A stretch of DNA of 64,000 nt from Anoplolepis gracilipes (taxonomy: Eukaryota > Arthropoda > Insecta > Hymenoptera > Formicidae): contig NC_132974.1 of the NCBI RefSeq assembly GCF_047496725.1, positions 7,120,001 to 7,184,000 on the forward strand. Reading direction: 5' to 3'. Positions 1 through 12,600 of the stretch are shown here, piece by piece. Position numbers and translations under genes: made by a program. Numbering within the stretch: the stretch's first letter is position 1; every line of letters starts with the position of its first letter. The notes under the pieces are model-generated. The model saw only the letters and a list, made by a program, of their open reading frames with translations. It made no database searches and was not told the origin of the DNA.

Positions 1-504
1 TGTTTTCCGCGGCGCGTCGCACGCATCCAGAGCGGCAACCATCGCACCTTCCAAATTAGCGGATAATTATTGGAAGAGAGAGATAAAAAAGACGTTTTTT
101 TCATTTTTCCATTTTTTTAAGTTAATTAATTAGTTATTTAATCTACTCGAATATACTGAGAGATAGTGACTTTTCGTTTATTATTTTCGCGCAAGTAACA
201 TGTAAGCGATCTATATAGAATCAGGAACGATAATACGAGAGGGGGGAATTATGAATTTGTTTTTTTTTTCTTCCTCTTTTTCTTACTCTTTCTTCTGGTT
301 AAATTTATACACAGTACCCGAGAAGGTAACGTATCGTCGCCCTTCGGATCGATCCACGAGATCAGCGTCTCAAATATAATCACAAAGTGACTCAAAGCGT
401 CGAATACCTCTCACTTCCTTTGGAATTCGTTCTTAAATTAAGGAGGGTAGACTTTCGTCGGCTCAGCCTTGATGCCTGCGCTCCATTCTTTCACGTCTTT
501 CTTA

Positions 505-505
505 C

Positions 506-571
<66 letters not shown>
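505..571. repeat. (ATT)n microsatellite
   Basis: About 22 near-perfect ATT units, followed to about 1060 by interrupted ATT-rich sequence of the same kind. It explains the poly-Ile and poly-Asn open frames on the two strands. Confidence 0.97.
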
Positions 572-576
<5 letters not shown>

Positions 577-1383
577 TATCTTTTGTTTCATTAGAATGTA
601 TTATTATTATTCATATTATTCATATCTTTAATATTATTATATATCGGTATTATATTATTATTATTATTATTACTGTGTGTGTTATTGTTATAAGTTTTAT
701 TATATATTATTGTTCTTATTATTATTTTTAATTGTTATGTATTAATTATTACTTATATATTAATAAGTATCATAATATTAGTACTGTTATTATTGTTGCT
801 GTTGTTATTGTTATTATTATTGGTAATATTTTTGTAGTAATATATTATATATTACCGTTTCATAATCATTAATAATATTAATATTATTGTTATTATTATT
901 ATCATTGTTGTTGCCGTTATTATTATTATTAATATTACCATCATCATCATTATTATTATTATTAATATTATTATTATTGTTATTATATTTATATATTATT
1001 ATTGTTGTCATTATTATGTTTTATCATCATCACTCATCGTTATTATTATTTTTTCATTTTTATACATTAAAATCGGTACAGTAGTCGTAAACACTCCTTG
1101 AGCTTGTTAAAGGCTTTTTTTTCTTTATCGAGACTTGTACGCATTTATAGAGCTTCTCCTTTTTAAGGAAATAAGTAGAAAAAAGAAGTAATAGTAGAGT
1201 TATATAGTAGAAGATGAAGAAGTAGAGAAATTCGAAGAAATATTTCTTAACAGTGCTAGAAATACGCTTGTGCTTAAAGTCATTCGTAAACTGTACTGTG
1301 GACGCAATTAGTTTTTTCCTTTCTCTAGCTGAATGGTGGAATGTTTAGTTGTATTTATAATTTTTCTCTTTCGCGCTCTCTCA

Positions 1384-1384
1384 T

Positions 1385-1436
<52 letters not shown>
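1384..1436. repeat. (CT)n microsatellite
   Basis: About 26 CT units. A second CT run lies at about 1640-1675. Confidence 0.97.
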
Positions 1437-1438
<2 letters not shown>

Positions 1439-1640
1439 TTTTTTATTTCTCTTTATCAGTCGCTTTTTCATCCATCTCCTATCGCGCATACATACACTGT
1501 TGCATACTCCACTTGCACTTCAGCAATTTAAAAAAAGAAAAAGATCAGTCAAAATCGCACCGAGAAAACGGACAATTCGGCAACTCGCGATTCTAATTTT
1601 CTACTTTCAAACATTTTTGTTAGCGGATTACATCCTCGCA

Positions 1641-1680
<40 letters not shown>

Positions 1681-2803
1681 CATGAACTTTTTTACAATTC
1701 GTTAATTCTTGCTTGTTGTTTTCATTCATCATATTTCACATCGTAGATCGAACAAATGCGATAAGATACTCGCATCCACTCTGTCGCTTTTCCATACCTT
1801 ATTTTTATCGTTATTCTCTCTCCGCTATTTGATTACTTATGCTTTATCATTACTTTGATAATAATTTAGTAATAGTACGACGATACCTTAATAAGGCCCA
1901 GTAAGGCTGCGTGGGTCGAACGTGACTATCCCACGAAAAAAATTTTATTTATATATTTTTTTAATCGCACACATTGCTTGAGAAGAACAAATCGCGATGT
2001 AGATGTTTCTTGTCGAGATGCTGTTTTAAAAAAGAACGTGCGCCATCACTCTAAAAAATTGTCATTTGTTTGAGACTTTTTTTCCCTTTGTCTCTTGTTT
2101 ATTGTCGTATTATTGTTCGTTATTGTTCGTTATTTTCGTAATTATTTAATCACTTTACAAATTCTCAAAATTTATTTTTCTTGAAATTTCCATTTTGCAA
2201 TTATTATTTATTATTATTTCTAATAATCTTGTCGTTATATATAGAAGCGTATCAGCGACACACGCTCCTCTTTCGATTCACGCATACCGATAAACTTTCA
2301 CGAGTTTATTATATCAGCGGTGATATAATCGTTATAGAGCTTATATATATATATATATATATATATTCTGTTTTTCGTTTGAATGAAAGAGACTGCGAAC
2401 AAATTGCTCTTAACATTACGGTACAAGATCTGGTGCACAAGTGTGTAAGTCTCGGTTTAATCGTGTGTAACTGGACAATATATATATATATATTGTCGTA
2501 TATTTTTGCGGATTATCAAATTACATATCAGTGTCGTTCGTAAAAATTCTCGAAATATACGCACGCCCGCAACACCAAGTACCAGTTATAATTTCTGGGG
2601 CCAACTTTGCGCTTAAGAATAATTAATAATAATAATATAATAATTTCTTTTTAATTTTTCTATAACTCTCGAATAGTTTTCGTCCCACCCGTTCCGTTCC
2701 CAAAATCTCAATCCCGACTCCGGCACATTCTCAATTTATTACATAGATGTATATCGGTATATGTGTCTGCGTATATGCGTGCGTACGTATGCGTGTATTA
2801 TAT

Positions 2804-2805
<2 letters not shown>

Positions 2806-2872
<67 letters not shown>
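2806..2872. repeat. (TA)n microsatellite
   Basis: Long TA run with one TG interruption. Shorter TA runs lie at about 2343-2366, 3103-3135 and 3350-3400. Confidence 0.95.
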
Positions 2873-2886
<14 letters not shown>

Positions 2887-3343
2887 ATTTTTACTTCTTT
2901 TAAACAGCATTTTTGTTACTTTTTAACCATTACTTTCTCGATACTTTCATAAGTCTTGCATAAAAAACAAGGCAATTAGATTGAGTTCTTTTATCATTTT
3001 TATACTTAAATCTTAACGCGCCCGTACGCGAATATTTATATATACTTTGGTTGAATCACGTCGTGTGTATATATGCGTCCAAGTATATAGATGTTTATCT
3101 ATTATATATATATATACTATATATATATATATATAATCGTAAAAGTCACGTCTTTTACTTTCAATCATTTTAATTTCTCTCTCTCACTCTCTCGTTTTCT
3201 CTCTTTTCCTTTCTCTCATCACGCAACCAATAAAGAAAGACTAAGCTCTTGGATAAGAATATCGACTCTGAATATTTTTTTCACATATCTCAGCACATTT
3301 TCTTTTACGCTGTCGCATACAAATAAATCGGATATAGATAAAT

Positions 3344-3382
<39 letters not shown>

Positions 3383-3521
3383 ATATATATATATATATAT
3401 ATTTATATGTATATCGTAAACGACGCTTTGAAACTGAGACGCCGCGTCTCTTTTCTTCTCTTTTTACATATTACACCCGGTAAAATCTACTCTATGTACT
3501 CGAACCTTAGAAAGGCCAATT

Positions 3522-3527
3522 TTATTT
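3522..3527 (-). terminator. Candidate poly(A) signal for activin-beta
   Basis: AATAAA on the minus strand about 400 bases past the activin stop codon. This hexamer is common by chance in AT-rich DNA, so support is weak. Confidence 0.25.
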
Positions 3528-3926
3528 TATCGCCATGCGTGCGACTCGCATTCGGAATGCAATCGCATCGGCGTGGCGTGTAAATCTAGCAAAATTACCT
3601 AGTCTTTTTTGACTATTATTTGCAAACCGGTCTATACCCTCGGGCGATCGTTTTTAAAAAACCGTATCTCCCATGGGCCTCGTTCGAACGCCACATTACA
3701 TATTTGACTATCGTTCGCACGGCGCTCGATCGACTTCTTGCTTACCGGTTTCCGTTTTCAACGCGAAACGAATTTCAGCCAATCGCAAAATTTCGGACGG
3801 TTTCTGGGCCGATTTGCCGGATCGAATCCGAGCTGGCGGTTATAATTCCGCGATTTTTTACTACCAAATGGCACGATAAACTTTCTTACGAGCGTCCCTT
3901 TTATGTCGCGCGCTCTTGCTTTTGGT

Positions 3927-4526
3927 CTAAGGACATCCGCACTCGTCCACCACCATCTTCGGCAGGTCTCGCTTGATGATATTCGAATCCGGGCCGTAGT
4001 AGATGAGCGACATGGGCGAGAATTTGAGCGGCGCACAGCACGGTTGCATGCCGGCCAGTCGGTCCATCTTCCGATACTCCTCGATTACGTGGGTGTAGTA
4101 ATTGAGAAATGTATCCGGCGTTCTATGACCGGCCGCGCAGTCTCCTCTGCAGTAATTGGCGTAATATCTGTCAAGTAAAATCGGTGGTTAATAATGGTAA
4201 AAGCATATGTGTGCATTAGTTTGATAAATGTTTCAGATTTCTCAAGTTTCTTAAAAATATCTTAGCTCGAATGCATTTTGGAAATATCCTGCTTTATAAG
4301 AGCATGGCGTTACCGATAAAATTAATTATTGCTATTCGGCTTATTTACCCCTGAGGAGCAATGATCCAGTCATCCCATCCTAACTGAGAGAAGCTCACGT
4401 AGAACCGTTGCTTGCAACACTGGCCTTTTATTGCACCGCTGCATTCGATCGCCCGTCTTCTTACGCGTTTCACGGCCGCCGGATCTGTACGCACGACTAG
4501 AAACGGCCTGTCCGGATCGTGATCGC
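3927..4526 (-). other. Actbeta: Activin-beta exons 4 and 5: cleavage site and mature cystine-knot ligand
   Basis: Exon 4 (4526-4349) starts in the propeptide and reads KRVRRR, then AIECSG and CCKQRFYV, and ends in GWDDWIIAPQG. Exon 5 (4167-3927) continues YYANYCRGDC, QPCCAPLKF and VVDECGCP. Cysteines: one in ECSG, two in QCCKQ, two in YCRGDC, two in PCCAP and two in ECGCP, nine in all. The split glycine codon (GG + A) at the exon 4/5 junction restores the conserved APQGYY. This is the most diagnostic part of the gene. Confidence 0.97.
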
Positions 4527-7206
4527 CTGAAAGGTGATATATATATTACTCAAATATAATATTATATCAATTTTACTGAATGTTTCTACACATACATTAA
4601 ATAAAAGCAATAATAATAGAGAATTATAAATAATCGTAAAATTATTAATCAATCGGATCGCACTAAAATAATATTTTTCGATACGCTTTGATCGAATTGA
4701 TCAACATGCCATCAGTTTCACAATTAACTCATCAATAACTAGTTAAAGTCTAACTAATTAAAATTGGTATTTTTATATTTTTTTTTTTGTTATATTAATT
4801 TTATATATAATATTATATTAAGATGTGTTTATTAAAGTTTGTTCTTTAATATATTAATAATTAAATAATAATTTTTAATAAAAAATTTACAGCTAATTTG
4901 CAAGATGATTTTCGCAGTCTCCTGTTACACAACGTATAGAGATGATTTAGAAGAACAAATCTAGCGCGACTTTTTTTCTGACATGAGATTTTTCGAGAAT
5001 TACCTTTCGGATTTAAAGACGACTCGATCACGTGCGGCGAATACCCGTCGAAGGTCGATACGTGGACGTGCGAGCCGCACCCACTGCAATCGACGAGCAA
5101 CGTCAGTTTATCCTTCGAGTAGTTCGTCGTATACCATCTGCTGACGACCTTCGTCACGTCGAATTTCTGCCAGCCGAGCTGGCCGACATTCACTACGAGA
5201 GATGTTACCATCTCCAGATGTTGACCAAGTTCCTGTAAGTTAAATCACTCATCTTAGTTGAAAGATTTATTATTCGAAGAATTTCGGAGGAATGATTTTT
5301 CACTACGAGTTAGAATTATGCTTCTCTTTTTTTTAATGTAAAAAATTTAAAAACAAATGTAATCGATAAAAGTTAATCAAATTTAGGAATAAAGAATTAA
5401 AAAAGAACACGATATTAAACTGTGTTAAAAATTTTTATAAAAAAATTATCGATTACAAGATAAATTACCTTGCCTCGGAGATGCGTCGTGTTACCGCAAT
5501 GTACTCTAAAGACCCAGAGAGTGATGTTTCTTTGGTTGATTTGATTGTGACGATGATGCTGATAGTGATGAGCGTGTTTAAGCTCAACTCTCGCCCACAG
5601 GGTGGCCCTTTTGATTCTCAGAGGTTCCAATGCCGGTTCGCCACTCGACATCGGAAATTCCAGCAATGGCTGGCCGTTTAACGTGTGTCCTGAAACAGAA
5701 TACACGTGTATCTTATTTTAAGAAAATTATATTAAATTAATGATTCAATTTAAATAATCTTTGATAATTTATTTGATTTTATTTTAGTCTGCTAATTCGA
5801 ATTGATTGTTACAATTTTAAAGATGTCTCGTATTGTTGTACACATAGTAGCACAAAAGTAGAAGCTTCCTTAAAATATAAAAAAGTATAGTATTTATATT
5901 TTTAATACGTTGATAAATCGCCAAATCTTCTCTAAAATTTTGTTTCTTAAAAAGTGCACGCAAACAATTAGCATTTATGAAAAAAACCCTGAAAAAAGAC
6001 AGTTGTGTACACAATTATTAATTTCTGATATGTTTGCGAAAAAAGTATCGCGTCCAAATGATCTAGATAGATTTTTTAAAATTTTATTCTTCTTTCGCTA
6101 TCACTTACATGTAAGAAATTACAAGCCGAGCTTTAATCATGTACAGAATGTTCTAGAATGTTCTAGAATGCTGTAGAATCTCTAAATTTTAATAATAAAT
6201 TTTGTAACAAATATGAATGTCGAACTTTCATTGTAAAAAATTACGTGGAGGATACCAGCAATTTAATGCAATTTTTATTATTTAGTATTATTAAGTATTT
6301 TGGCTACAGAAGCTATTAAACAGATCTGGATTATAAAAAGAATTAAAGCATCAAAAAATAAAATTAAAGTAAAAATTAAGAAATAAATAAATTATTTTTT
6401 AAATTTAACTCTTAGATTAAAATTACTTAAGAATTATTTAAGAAATAAACACTATCAAAAATTTTTGATGCAAACTACCTCGTAAAATCAACTGCAAGAA
6501 ACGAAAAACTGAAAAAAAACATACATGGATATATATACAAACAATATGTATGTACATACACATAATATTAAATAATAAACGGCAATGGTCATATTTTGCT
6601 ACTATTTTATAAAATATAATTTTTAAACGAATGAGTGAATTTAAATCAAATATTGCATAAATGTTTATTAGAGATGTTTTTGTTAAACACAAGTGTTTTA
6701 TTAAATACATGTGAAAATTTTTATTTCGCTGATAATGTTTTTTCCTTATTTTTGTCAATAAGTGCTAAAAAACGTGATTGTTCATAAAGAATCAGTAACT
6801 AACTTTAAACTTAAAAATTTCCAAACCGTTATGAAAATTGTACTCAAGTTTTGCGTAGCTACTTAGAAGAAATAGTAAAACAATCTACGAAATTTTTCAC
6901 TTCGCTTTTGTCAATGTGTCGAAACTGATTAATACATCCTTAAAAAGATATCTTGTAATTATATATCTTAAATTAATATTCTAAGGAAATAAAATTTACT
7001 TAAATTTTTAAATGGAATAATAATAATATTCAATCGCATCTATAATCGAAGACTTATCTTAGTAAAACCAAAGAAGAAATGTGACTTTAATTGTTTGTAA
7101 TATAAAGAATTATTATACATATACATAATGCTTCAACATTTTAATTAAGAGAAAGTTTAGGTCTTAGAAAACTTTGCCCATAATGATCTCTGTGCTTTCC
7201 AATCAT

Positions 7207-7262
<56 letters not shown>

Positions 7263-7339
7263 CACACACATACATACATATGCGTATGTGCACATACGCT
7301 GCGTTCAACGCTCGTTCACTCGAAAGCACCTCTCCTTTC

Positions 7340-7381
<42 letters not shown>

Positions 7382-7612
7382 GTCTCTCCCTCCCTGTTTC
7401 ACCGTCAAGAGGGTGTACGTGTGCACCTGCGCGCGTTTGTATGGTGCGCGTAGAGTGAAAGCAGGACGGCTTCATCCTTTAACGGTTTGGTGAGTCACGG
7501 ACCGAGCGGGGTGGGTTGGGTTGGGGATAAGCACAGGGTGTCTGCCGCCCGTCTGCCTTTTGCCTTTCACCGCACACCCCTCCGTTGTAATCCGCCGCCG
7601 CCACCGCCGCCG

Positions 7613-7651
<39 letters not shown>

Positions 7652-9601
7652 ACCCTCCACCCACCCACCCACCTACAGCCCTCGTCACCGCAGTCAACTA
7701 GCCGCGCCGCTGCGCGCGATATAGCATCCAGTACGACGATATGTAATTATATCGCTGTTTCTACGTCTTTACGATAGCCGGCAACCAGGATGTAATGACA
7801 CGTGATAGATTAGCGAAGAGTAGTGTTCTTCATATAGATTATTCTTTTGCCGTAATTATTTTTTTCCCCATTATATGCCGCATTATTCCTTACCATTATA
7901 TTTTTCAGCACGTCTTTTCTAATTTGAAACTATTAAAAACGTGTACACGCATGTGTCTGCGCAATTTTTTCGCGGACTTTTCAGAGTAGATCATGGTTTT
8001 GTGTATATGTACAATTGTATATAAAAATATATACAATTGCGGAAACAGATTTGAAAATTAAATTGAAACAAAATGAAGCAAGTCTACGTCAAAAGTAAAA
8101 AGATGCAGATTATAAAAACCTAATTTGAATCATATTAGAGATAATAAAATAAAATATTAGAAAGATACGAGGAGGAAGAAAGAGGGGGAAGGAGAGTTTC
8201 TAATCGATTTTGCGAAATTCAAGGAGAGCGCAGTGAAACAATATCGATGATCGTAACATTCTTGTCCTTCGCGAAAGTACCACGCCCGAACGAAGTACAC
8301 GATTCGATTCTCTTCCCTTATAGGATGGAATTGAGAGCGGAGATGTAGCGTGGCATATATGTCTGATATAAATCTTAATAATAGAAGATTGTCGCTAAAA
8401 CAGCTCTATCGCTACGTTCGATAAATTATTGATTTTTAAAAATACTCGGAAAGAGAAAAAAATTGATTTGAAAAATTGACTTAAACAAATTAATCGCACA
8501 TGTTCATGTGTCAGGTGTTTCTTATTAATTTTTTTCATATAATTGTCTTTTGTATCATTAAATTATTTAATTTAATTTAATTTGAGACTATACACACACA
8601 CACACACACACTATGCATATCAATCTGATCAAAAACAAAAATATTGAATATAAATGCTATCACAAGTTTACAATTTTTTTCATATCCTTGCAATTTTAAA
8701 AACGCGTTATTAAATATTTACGTGTCAAATGTTAATATTTGCGATGTAATATTTGTTTCGCATTAATATTATATGAATTAAACGCGCGTCTAACTGAATA
8801 AAATCGTCTCGTGATGTAGTAAGAGAAGATCGAGGCGGATATGCGGATATAAAGGAAAAAGCATGATATATAAAACGCGGCTCCAGAATGCTCCATGTCC
8901 TTGGCACGTGATCGACAACAAGAGTACGGATTTTTAGTGGCGGAATACTTGTGGCACAATCGCGGCTCACGAGATGTCGAAATTACGCGTTGGCTTCTCA
9001 TACTGGCAGCTCTCCTGTACACACAGGGTGTCCCGGACATCGCTCGTTCCCCTTTGATTGTAACAGATATCCGGAGGGAAATAACTATGCATTCCATTGT
9101 TAAAAAATTAAGGAGAGAAAAAAAAATTGGCACACTGTAAATTTCACGAGGACTAAATCTTATTTGAATTTATTGATAGTGTATTTTGTTAAAATTTTAT
9201 TATCAATTAATTTTCCACCATGACTGGCCAAGTGTCACAAAAGTGTCTCATAAACGGCTTGTATTTTAACCCTGATCAGAAACATTTTCATTAAAAATTC
9301 ACTACTTTATTCGATTTAATAATAGATAATTTATTGAAAATTTTCAAAGTTGGACAAGACTTTATGACACTTGGGCACTTACTCTGGTCCAAAGACCAGA
9401 TTTTTATCAAAAAATCACTATATTGTTCGGTTTATAAATGATTTATTGAAAATTTCGGCAGGACTTATGGCACTTGGCCACTTACCTTTGGGTTCTCGAC
9501 ATCTTGAGATAATTCATTACATCTCGGCTCTTTGCTCCGAACAAAGAGTCTCATATCTTTGATTTTCCACACACTTTTCTCCTCTATCTTTGGGCCCTCT
9601 T

Positions 9602-9650
<49 letters not shown>

Positions 9651-12600
9651 ATCTCTATCTCTATCTCTGGGTCGCGTGTTCTACATTTTCGTAGTTCGAT
9701 TTTCTAATGGCCTCGCTCGAGTTTCGAGTGCATCGTCTGTCGCACATTTCGAGGTCGGTACATCGGGTGGTACTTTTGCCCCCCGTGCGCCGCAATGCGA
9801 CACCACCACGGAATCTGCGCCCCGTTCTCTCTTCTCTCGTCGCACAGGAACGATGAGACTTTTTTTATCCTACAATGAATATCATTTCGAGCGAGACGAC
9901 ACGATGCGTCGTCGACCCACTACGTGGTAGCTTTTTGTTATATATGCGTAACGTCGAGCGGTAGAAATATTGCACCTCCATAATGTATTTCATGTGAACT
10001 TTAGTTAAACGTCTCAAATTCATTTCAAAGAAGATTTGCTTTTCTAACAGATTAACGATGAAAATATTCTATGGCATTTTTCTTATCTCGCAAAAACATT
10101 TTACAATATTTTTTTATCACTACTTATATATGTAAATAGCATTGTTTTCAACAATTGCATCTATAAATGTAAAAATAAATTTGAGTCGAGATTTGGATTT
10201 TTAACACAGAAGTAAATTGATTCTTGCCACAACTCATTGCTAGCCATACTATAATGATATCAGAGAAATAAGATTGCGCGATAAAATGAGATTTGTCGAA
10301 AATTACAAGTGAATGAAGTTACGACTAGTGCGAGAGATGATACCAATCAAATGTAGTGTAGTTGTAACAGTGAGCAAATGCTATCGAGCGAGTCAGTCTA
10401 TTAGCACGGCCAAGGTTCGAATGTTATAGGTCTCTTACATCGTGCCTATCATTCTCTTTGTTCAATGAACAAAATACGATTTTCCAACAAAGAGAGAGAA
10501 AGAGGGAGAGAAAAATACACTAGTAATATATTTTCTATAAAAAAAATATATAAACATATAGAATAGAATTGTAAAAGATATTAAATAGATATCAAAATTA
10601 TTGTTTCAAACTAAGCTTTCTATCGTTTGACATCGAAAGATTACAATAATAATAAATTGCATGACGCGTATTAATTTAATCAATTATTCCGAAAACAAAA
10701 TAAGTTCACAATTTTCGGGGATCAAGGCGGATTAATGGAACGCGTTGTAAAGGTGTCAAACTGCAATATGTATGAAAAGTACGCAGTCTCGCATGATGTT
10801 GCAATATGCACATCATTACGTAACGAAAACAAGAATATTTTGGAAATAGCGCGATTCCGGTATTGTTCTCGAAGCAGTTGGACTATCGAACGTCGGATCT
10901 CTAAATTGGAATGTTGGACTCGCGAATGTGCGATTCGAATGTTTGGCTTCGACAATGATTGGCAAGCTCCTCGTGACCTTGTGTCAGCCATCTGCCGCGA
11001 GATAACTCGCGTCGTCCTACTTTTGAAATCTTCCAGCAGCACTTTCTACCAAAGCCTCGATCGTTTTTAAGAACCCTCGATTCCGCATTCCGTAATTTAA
11101 TAGAAAGCTTTTTCCTCGGAGGCTGTGCGAATGGCATGGTAAAAAAAAAGGTCAGGGCTTTTTCTGAATTTAAATCTTAGATATACGGCTCTAGATTCGT
11201 AGGTCCTAGATTCGTCCGAGACATTGATATATCGTCCCAACGTCCTTCCGCTTTATTCCTATCTCCAAGGGCGCATACAGAGAGACAATCCAAATCGTTT
11301 CTACTATTTAATATATGTATACATATATATAATTTTATAGAAATTTAAAACAATTGGATTAAATAATAATAAATTAAAAGATTCGAAAAATAAGATGAAT
11401 TTTTAAATATAAAGAGCATACAAAAGACACAATGCATTTTAATTGCAATGTAATTCATATATTAAATAATTTTAGTACATACATCTATTGTATTTTATCT
11501 GTGATTTTTTCAAATGATTATTTACACGGATCATCATTTGTATTGTACAATACCTACATATTTTATAACTTATATTATACTTTAGCTACTCAACTGTATA
11601 CATTAAGATATGCATATCTAAAAATTATTGAATGTCCCTTTTATCGTGATTTTGATTAGTTGGGAAACGATTTCTCGTTAATTTATCTTGAGTTAAAATA
11701 TCATAGAAATTATCATTTTAATATTAAAATCCTTGTAAATATAAACTTTAAAGTCGGACAGAATCACAAAAAAGTTTTTAAAAACCAGATTAGATTTATC
11801 ATCTCTACTTGGCGTGTTCTTCTGTTATGAAAAAAAGTATCATATTGAATATAAAAGAGCGAGAAAAAATTTTCGCCTGCGCCCTTGTCTATTTCGTATT
11901 CCTTACTTTGGTCGCGTAATCGGGGTTAGCGCGATCTCTCTTTCTCTCTCTCGATGGTGGAGAACTCGTAAATTTCGCACACGCGCATGTCAGTGAGACG
12001 AAGTAAGGTCTCTCCGTCGCCAAGTTGTCCATTTGAAACGCGTCGCAGTATAGGATACCGAGGAAAACGCGCGATGGCACCGAAAAAGATCGAGGAAACG
12101 TTGCGAAAGGATCAGACGGGGGTGGGGGATAGGGGAAAGAAAGGGGTGGCGGTCGGAAAACGACGATCGAGAAATCGAGGGAAGAGGGAAACGTTTGGGG
12201 AAAGAAAAAGGCGTTGTCGACGATGTCGACCTGATCGTACCGATCGAGTGGTAAAATTATTCCCCTGTCAAATATACACTTACGAGAAGGTGAATTAGTA
12301 TAGTTTAATTACATTCTTAATTACTTGAAATTGAAATTAGATTGGATTACATTATGCTAACAATGAGATTAAATTTTTACTTGTACTTAAATCTAGTAAA
12401 AGTTAGCATTAAGTTATACTTGAAAAATAATAAAGAATCTTTAATAAATGCATAATATTATTGGAAGACTGGAAAAAAAATATTTAAAAAAGAAAAAAAA
12501 AGTTTATTATGAAATAAAATGTTTTATCTAATAAATATTAAATCTTATTATGATTTTCGAATTTCGATGATCAAACCTGGGGACTATAATATAATTAGTA

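Larger units (their letters stand above)
1..3926. other. Downstream flank / possible 3' UTR of the activin-beta gene, microsatellite-rich
   Basis: No protein-coding exon can be supported here. The stretch lies 3' of the activin-beta stop codon on the minus strand, so its right-hand part is probably 3' UTR. An AATAAA on the minus strand (plus-strand TTTATT at about 3522-3527) would give a 3' UTR of roughly 400 bases, but nothing proves it is used. The rest is simple sequence: (ATT)n, (CT)n and (TA)n runs, which also make the open frames seen here, all low-complexity Ile, Leu/Ser or Tyr/Ile strings. Confidence 0.6.

Noticed and set aside
7472..7777. Arg-, Ala- and Pro-rich open frames
   Set aside because: They are shadows of the (CCG)n array, with no supporting splice sites or domains.
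10413..10430. GGTTCGAATGTTATAGG as a tRNA T-arm
   Set aside because: The box B is imperfect and no acceptor or anticodon arm can be formed around it.
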